The notes under the pieces are model-generated. The model was not told the DNA's origin. It made no database searches and saw only the letters and a list, made by a program, of their open reading frames with translations. Position numbers and translations under genes: made by a program. A stretch of 11,025 bases of DNA, from positions 1-11,025 of the forward strand of contig JAUVRN010000030.1 in assembly GCA_030597645.1 (NCBI GenBank), given 5' to 3'. This document shows, in pieces, positions 8,347 to 11,025 of the stretch (position 1 is its first letter; each line of letters starts with the position of its first letter). The stretch comes from Candidatus Zixiibacteriota bacterium (GTDB lineage Bacteria > Zixibacteria > MSB-5A5 > JAUVRN01).

Positions 8347-9642
8347 ATGAATGCAACAGGTCCAGTTGAGGCGGCTGAAAAACAGCTTGCGGAACTTGAC
8401 AAACTCAATCCGTTCAAAATAGCACAGAGACAGCTCGACGAAGCCACGGCCCGGCTCGAACTCAATCCGGGTACGGCCGACGCGCTGCGCTGGCCCATGC
8501 GGGAGATGCATCTCTCGTTTCCGGTAAAGATGGATGACGGCACCTTCAAGGTGTTTCATGGCTACCGGGTGCAGTACAACGACGCACGCGGTCCGTGCAA
8601 AGGCGGCATCCGTTTCCATCCGGATGAAACCATAGACACGGTACGCGCCCTGGCCGCGTGGATGACGTGGAAGACCGCCGTCGTCGACATTCCGCTCGGC
8701 GGCGGAAAAGGCGGCGTCATCTGCAACCCCAAGGAAATGTCCGAAGGCGAGCTGGAGCGCGTGTCGCGTTCGTTCTTCGGCAGGCTCGCACACTTCGTGA
8801 ATCCGGTGCGTGACGTGCCGGCGCCCGATGTCTACACGACACCGCAGGTCATGGCCTGGATGCTGGACGAGTTTGAAAAGGCCCACGGCCACAAGGCCCC
8901 GGGCGTGATCACCGGCAAGCCGCTGCCGTTGGGCGGTTCCAAGGGGCGCGGCGACGCCACGGCGCGCGGCGGTATCTACACCGTGCGTGAAGCAGCCAAG
9001 GTGCTGGGCATCGAACTGAAGGGTAAAACCTGTGCGGTCCAGGGATACGGCAACGCCGGCTATTTCGGCGCCAAGCTGGCCGAGGAGATCCTCGGTCGGA
9101 AGGTCATCGCCGTCAGCGACTCGCGCGGCGGGATCATCAACAAAGACGGGCTCGATCCCGAAGCGGTGTTCCAGCACAAGCGCAAGACCGGCTCGGTGAT
9201 CAACATGCAGAACACGGCGCCGGTGACCAACGAGGAGTTGCTGGAACTGGACGTGACGGTGCTGTTCCCGTCAGCCCTGGAAAACGTGATCACCGATGAG
9301 AACGCGGCCCGGATCAAGGGCAAGATCATCGCCGAGCTGGCCAATGGTCCCACCACGCCCGAGGCCGACGTGATTCTCTACAAGAACGGCAACTTCGTGA
9401 TACCCGACTTTCTGTGTAATGCAGGCGGCGTGACGGTCAGCTACTTCGAGCAGGTCCAGAACGCCTACAACTACTATTGGGAAGTGGAAGAGGTGCACGA
9501 GAAGCTGAACACAAAAATGACGTCGGCCTTTGCCGGTGTCTATGACATGCACAAAAGGCACGAGGTGCATATGCGCCTGGCGGCTTACCTGGTGGCTGTA
9601 CAGCGGGTGGCGGAGGCGATGAAGTTGAGAGGCTGGGTATAA
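8347..9642 (+). CDS. gdhA: Glutamate dehydrogenase (Glu/Leu/Phe/Val dehydrogenase family)
   Basis: A 431-residue cytosolic oxidoreductase expected to interconvert glutamate and 2-oxoglutarate plus ammonium using NAD(P). The substrate-binding domain has RVQYNDARGPCKGGIRFHP (74-92) with K85, K109 in MTWKTAV, the catalytic lysine K121 in PLGGGKGG, and the aspartate D156 in RDVPAP. The Rossmann domain has GYGNAG (233-238), and SALENVI (309-315) is also characteristic. All key residues are present and the length fits the hexameric small-subunit class. Coenzyme choice cannot be safely read. A related branched-chain or aromatic amino acid dehydrogenase is less likely but not excluded. GGAGG (8336-8340) lies 6 nt before ATG 8347. 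It appears monocistronic: a long spacer precedes it and a strong terminator follows. Confidence 0.92.
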   Translation: MNATGPVEAAEKQLAELDKLNPFKIAQRQLDEATARLELNPGTADALRWPMREMHLSFPVKMDDGTFKVFHGYRVQYNDARGPCKGGIRFHPDETIDTVRALAAWMTWKTAVVDIPLGGGKGGVICNPKEMSEGELERVSRSFFGRLAHFVNPVRDVPAPDVYTTPQVMAWMLDEFEKAHGHKAPGVITGKPLPLGGSKGRGDATARGGIYTVREAAKVLGIELKGKTCAVQGYGNAGYFGAKLAEEILGRKVIAVSDSRGGIINKDGLDPEAVFQHKRKTGSVINMQNTAPVTNEELLELDVTVLFPSALENVITDENAARIKGKIIAELANGPTTPEADVILYKNGNFVIPDFLCNAGGVTVSYFEQVQNAYNYYWEVEEVHEKLNTKMTSAFAGVYDMHKRHEVHMRLAAYLVAVQRVAEAMKLRGWV

Positions 9643-9663
9643 CCGCCTTCTGCAGGTGAACAG

Positions 9664-9696
9664 GGCCGGGCCCAGCGGGTCCCGGCCTCTTTTTTT
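9664..9696 (+). terminator. Rho-independent terminator after gdhA
   Basis: GGCCGGG (9664-9670) pairs with CCCGGCC (9681-9687) around a 10-nt loop that can itself pair further through CCC/GGG. The stem is followed by TCTTTTTTT (9688-9696). It lies 21 nt after the gdhA stop and ends transcription before the ribosomal protein promoter. Confidence 0.9.
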
Positions 9697-9720
9697 GCCC
9701 CCGCCGCAAGCAGAATGGGC

Positions 9721-9748
9721 TTGACAATCCCCTCAGGATCAATACAAT
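9721..9748 (+). promoter_or_regulatory. Strong sigma70-type promoter of the rplM-rpsI-rpsB operon
   Basis: A perfect TTGACA -35 (9721-9726) is followed after 16 bp by TACAAT (9743-9748), five of six matches to the -10 consensus. Transcription would start near 9755, giving a leader of only about 20 nt before rplM. That is too short for the longer L13 leader RNAs known in some bacteria. Confidence 0.8.
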
Positions 9749-9776
9749 ACGGGGTTTTGACCCAGCGAGGACAGGA

Positions 9777-10232
9777 ATGGATCAGAGGTTTCGGACGTAT
9801 ATCCCGCCAGTGACGAGCCTGCGCTCGGACTGGCACGTGGTGGACGCCACGGGGCAGGTTCTCGGCCGTCTGGCGACGGAGGTGGCTCGCCGCCTGCGCG
9901 GCAAGCACAAGGTGGTATTCACTCCCCACCTGGACTGTGGAGATCACGTCATCGTGATCAACGCGGAAAAGGTCGTGCTGACGGGCCGCAAGGAGACCGG
10001 CAAGGTGTACTACTGGCATACGCAGTACCCGGGTGGGCTGAAGAGCCGGACCTTTGCGCAGATGCGCGCCGAGCGGCCCGAGCGGGTTCTCCGGCTGGCC
10101 GTCTGGGGTATGCTGCCCAAGAACCGCCTGGGACGCAAGCTGTTGACCAAGCTCAAGGTGTACGCGGGGCCGGACCACCCGCATGCAGGCCAACAGCCCA
10201 AACCACTCGCTCTGGTTACGCGCCGCAATTAG
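9777..10232 (+). CDS. rplM: 50S ribosomal protein L13
   Basis: A 151-residue protein of the large ribosomal subunit, where L13 binds 23S rRNA early in assembly. Family features are WHVVDATGQVLGRLATEVAR (about residues 19-38), LRGKHKVVFTPHLDCGD, the KVYYWHT motif, and the C-terminal GMLPKNRLGRKLLTKLKVYA followed by HPHAGQQP. It is slightly longer than the E. coli protein (142 residues) at both ends. ATG 9777 follows GAGG (9767-9770). The stop TAG is part of the AGGGAG ribosome binding site of rpsI, so the two genes are closely coupled. Confidence 0.98.
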   Translation: MDQRFRTYIPPVTSLRSDWHVVDATGQVLGRLATEVARRLRGKHKVVFTPHLDCGDHVIVINAEKVVLTGRKETGKVYYWHTQYPGGLKSRTFAQMRAERPERVLRLAVWGMLPKNRLGRKLLTKLKVYAGPDHPHAGQQPKPLALVTRRN

Positions 10233-10248
10233 GGAGCACGACGAAATC

Positions 10249-10644
10249 ATGGAAGCACCGGGAGTAGTACGCTGTACGGGCAGGCGCAAAGAGGCGGTGG
10301 CCGTGGTGCGTATGTCCATCGGCGAAGGCACGTTCACGATCAACCAGAAGGATGCCCGCGGCTACCTGTCCCGCGACACGCTCATGATGGTGGTGCAGCA
10401 GCCGCTGGAAGCTGTCGACATGCTGGGCAAGGTGAACATTCGTGCACGCGTACACGGCGGTGGGCTGGCCGGACAGGCAGGTGCGCTGCGTCACGGCATC
10501 GCCCGGGCGCTGCTTGAGCACAACGCGGAACTGCGCCCCACCCTCAAGCGAGGCGGGTTCTTGACACGCGATGCACGTGAGGTGGAGCGCAAGAAGTACG
10601 GCCAGCCGAAGGCCCGTAAGCGGTTCCAGTACTCGAAGCGTTAG
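10249..10644 (+). CDS. rpsI: 30S ribosomal protein S9
   Basis: A 131-residue small-subunit protein whose C-terminal tail reaches toward the P-site tRNA. Family features are TGRRKEAVAVVRM near the N-terminus, HGGGLAGQAGALRHGIARAL in the middle, and the invariant ending with KKYGQPKARKRFQYSKR. The last residues SKR are intact. ATG 10249 is used because AGGGAG (10231-10236) precedes it and the product has normal length. The frame is open to 10183 inside rplM, but that extension would add 22 residues not seen in S9. It lies 16 nt after rplM, the usual L13-S9 pair. Confidence 0.97.
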   Translation: MEAPGVVRCTGRRKEAVAVVRMSIGEGTFTINQKDARGYLSRDTLMMVVQQPLEAVDMLGKVNIRARVHGGGLAGQAGALRHGIARALLEHNAELRPTLKRGGFLTRDAREVERKKYGQPKARKRFQYSKR

Positions 10645-10669
10645 GCGTCGGCAGGCGCGAATACACACA

Positions 10670-10733
10670 CCGTCGTGGCGGCCACGGGTCCCCACTACAT
10701 GGGGCGGGCCGGAAGGATCGCGACGGTGGCGGC
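10670..10733 (+). promoter_or_regulatory. Structured leader upstream of rpsB
   Basis: The 107-nt rpsI-rpsB spacer can fold into nested stems. CCGTCG (10670-10675) pairs with CGACGG (10721-10726). GGCC (10680-10683) pairs with GGCC (10707-10710). CCCCA (10690-10694) pairs with TGGGG (10700-10704) around a CTACA loop. The octamer GTGGCGGC is directly repeated at the two outer edges (10675-10682 and 10726-10733). Autogenous control by S2 is known in several bacteria, so a regulatory leader is a reasonable inference. No T-run follows, so it is not a terminator. Confidence 0.5.
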
Positions 10734-10751
10734 TCAACCCGAAAGGATGGT

Positions 10752-11025
10752 ATGAACCTTCAGCTAAACGATCTACTGGATGCCGGCGTGCAGTTCGGTC
10801 ATCAGACCCGCCGCTGGAATCCCAAGATGAAACGGTACATTTTCGGTGCCCGCAACGGTATCTACATCATCGACCTGCAGAAAACCCTGGGCGTACTCAA
10901 GGCCGCCTGCGAAGAGGTCCAGGACGTCGTGTCGCGGGGACATTCGGTGCTCTTCGTTGGCACCAAGAAGCAGGCGCGCGAAGTGGTACGCGAGGAAGCC
11001 CAGCGTACCGGCCAGTTCTTCGTCA
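10752..11025 (+). CDS. rpsB: 30S ribosomal protein S2, N-terminal part
   Basis: The first 91 codons are present and the gene runs off the right edge. The protein opens with LLDAGVQFGHQTRRWNPKMK, the standard S2 start. It continues with YIFGARNGIYIIDLQKTL, VLFVGTKKQAREVV and EEAQRTGQFFV, all characteristic of the family. Full-length S2 is usually about 230-260 residues. ATG 10752 is preceded by AAAGGA (10742-10747), a somewhat close ribosome binding site. In many bacteria tsf follows rpsB, but that lies outside this window. Confidence 0.96.
   Translation, partial: MNLQLNDLLDAGVQFGHQTRRWNPKMKRYIFGARNGIYIIDLQKTLGVLKAACEEVQDVVSRGHSVLFVGTKKQAREVVREEAQRTGQFFV

Overview
This high-GC bacterial window carries a complete F1Fo ATP synthase operon, then a glutamate dehydrogenase gene, then the start of a ribosomal protein operon. 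All recognised genes are on the + strand. The lineage cannot be fixed from the sequence alone. One contiguous I-B-E-F-H-A-G-D-C operon, a subunit a with a signal peptide and His-rich tail, an AtpZ-like gene in front, and the order rplM-rpsI-rpsB suggest a Gram-negative-type bacterium. A PVC or FCB lineage is a low-confidence guess.

Layout. Positions 1-255 hold no recognisable gene but several short palindromes. A good sigma70-like promoter (256-283) and a hairpin leader (299-340) precede the ATP synthase operon (367-8003): atpZ-like, atpI-like, atpB (a), atpE (c), atpF (b), atpH (delta), atpA (alpha), atpG (gamma), a GNAT acetyltransferase, atpD (beta) and atpC (epsilon). Genes are tightly packed, with 4-nt overlaps at atpF/atpH and atpG/GNAT, and no internal promoter is obvious. 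Positions 8004-8346 are non-coding, with a repeat set that could form competing hairpins and an AT-rich block. gdhA (8347-9642) is a single gene closed by a strong intrinsic terminator (9664-9696). A near-consensus promoter (9721-9748) then drives rplM, rpsI and rpsB; rpsB has a structured leader and runs off the window.

How the genes work together. AtpZ and AtpI probably help c-ring assembly or cation supply. Subunits a, b and c form the membrane rotor and stator, delta connects b to alpha3beta3, and gamma and epsilon form the rotating shaft. The c subunit looks proton-type, and epsilon carries the ATP-binding signature seen in ATP-sensing homologues. The GNAT enzyme is the one gene with no standard role here.

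Most of the window is ordinary core metabolism, and I see no clear previously undescribed system. The points most worth a second look are the GNAT gene embedded and translationally coupled between atpG and atpD, two unusual patches in the beta subunit (including the P-loop), the possible competing hairpins after atpC, and the folded leaders before atpZ and rpsB and between atpE and atpF.
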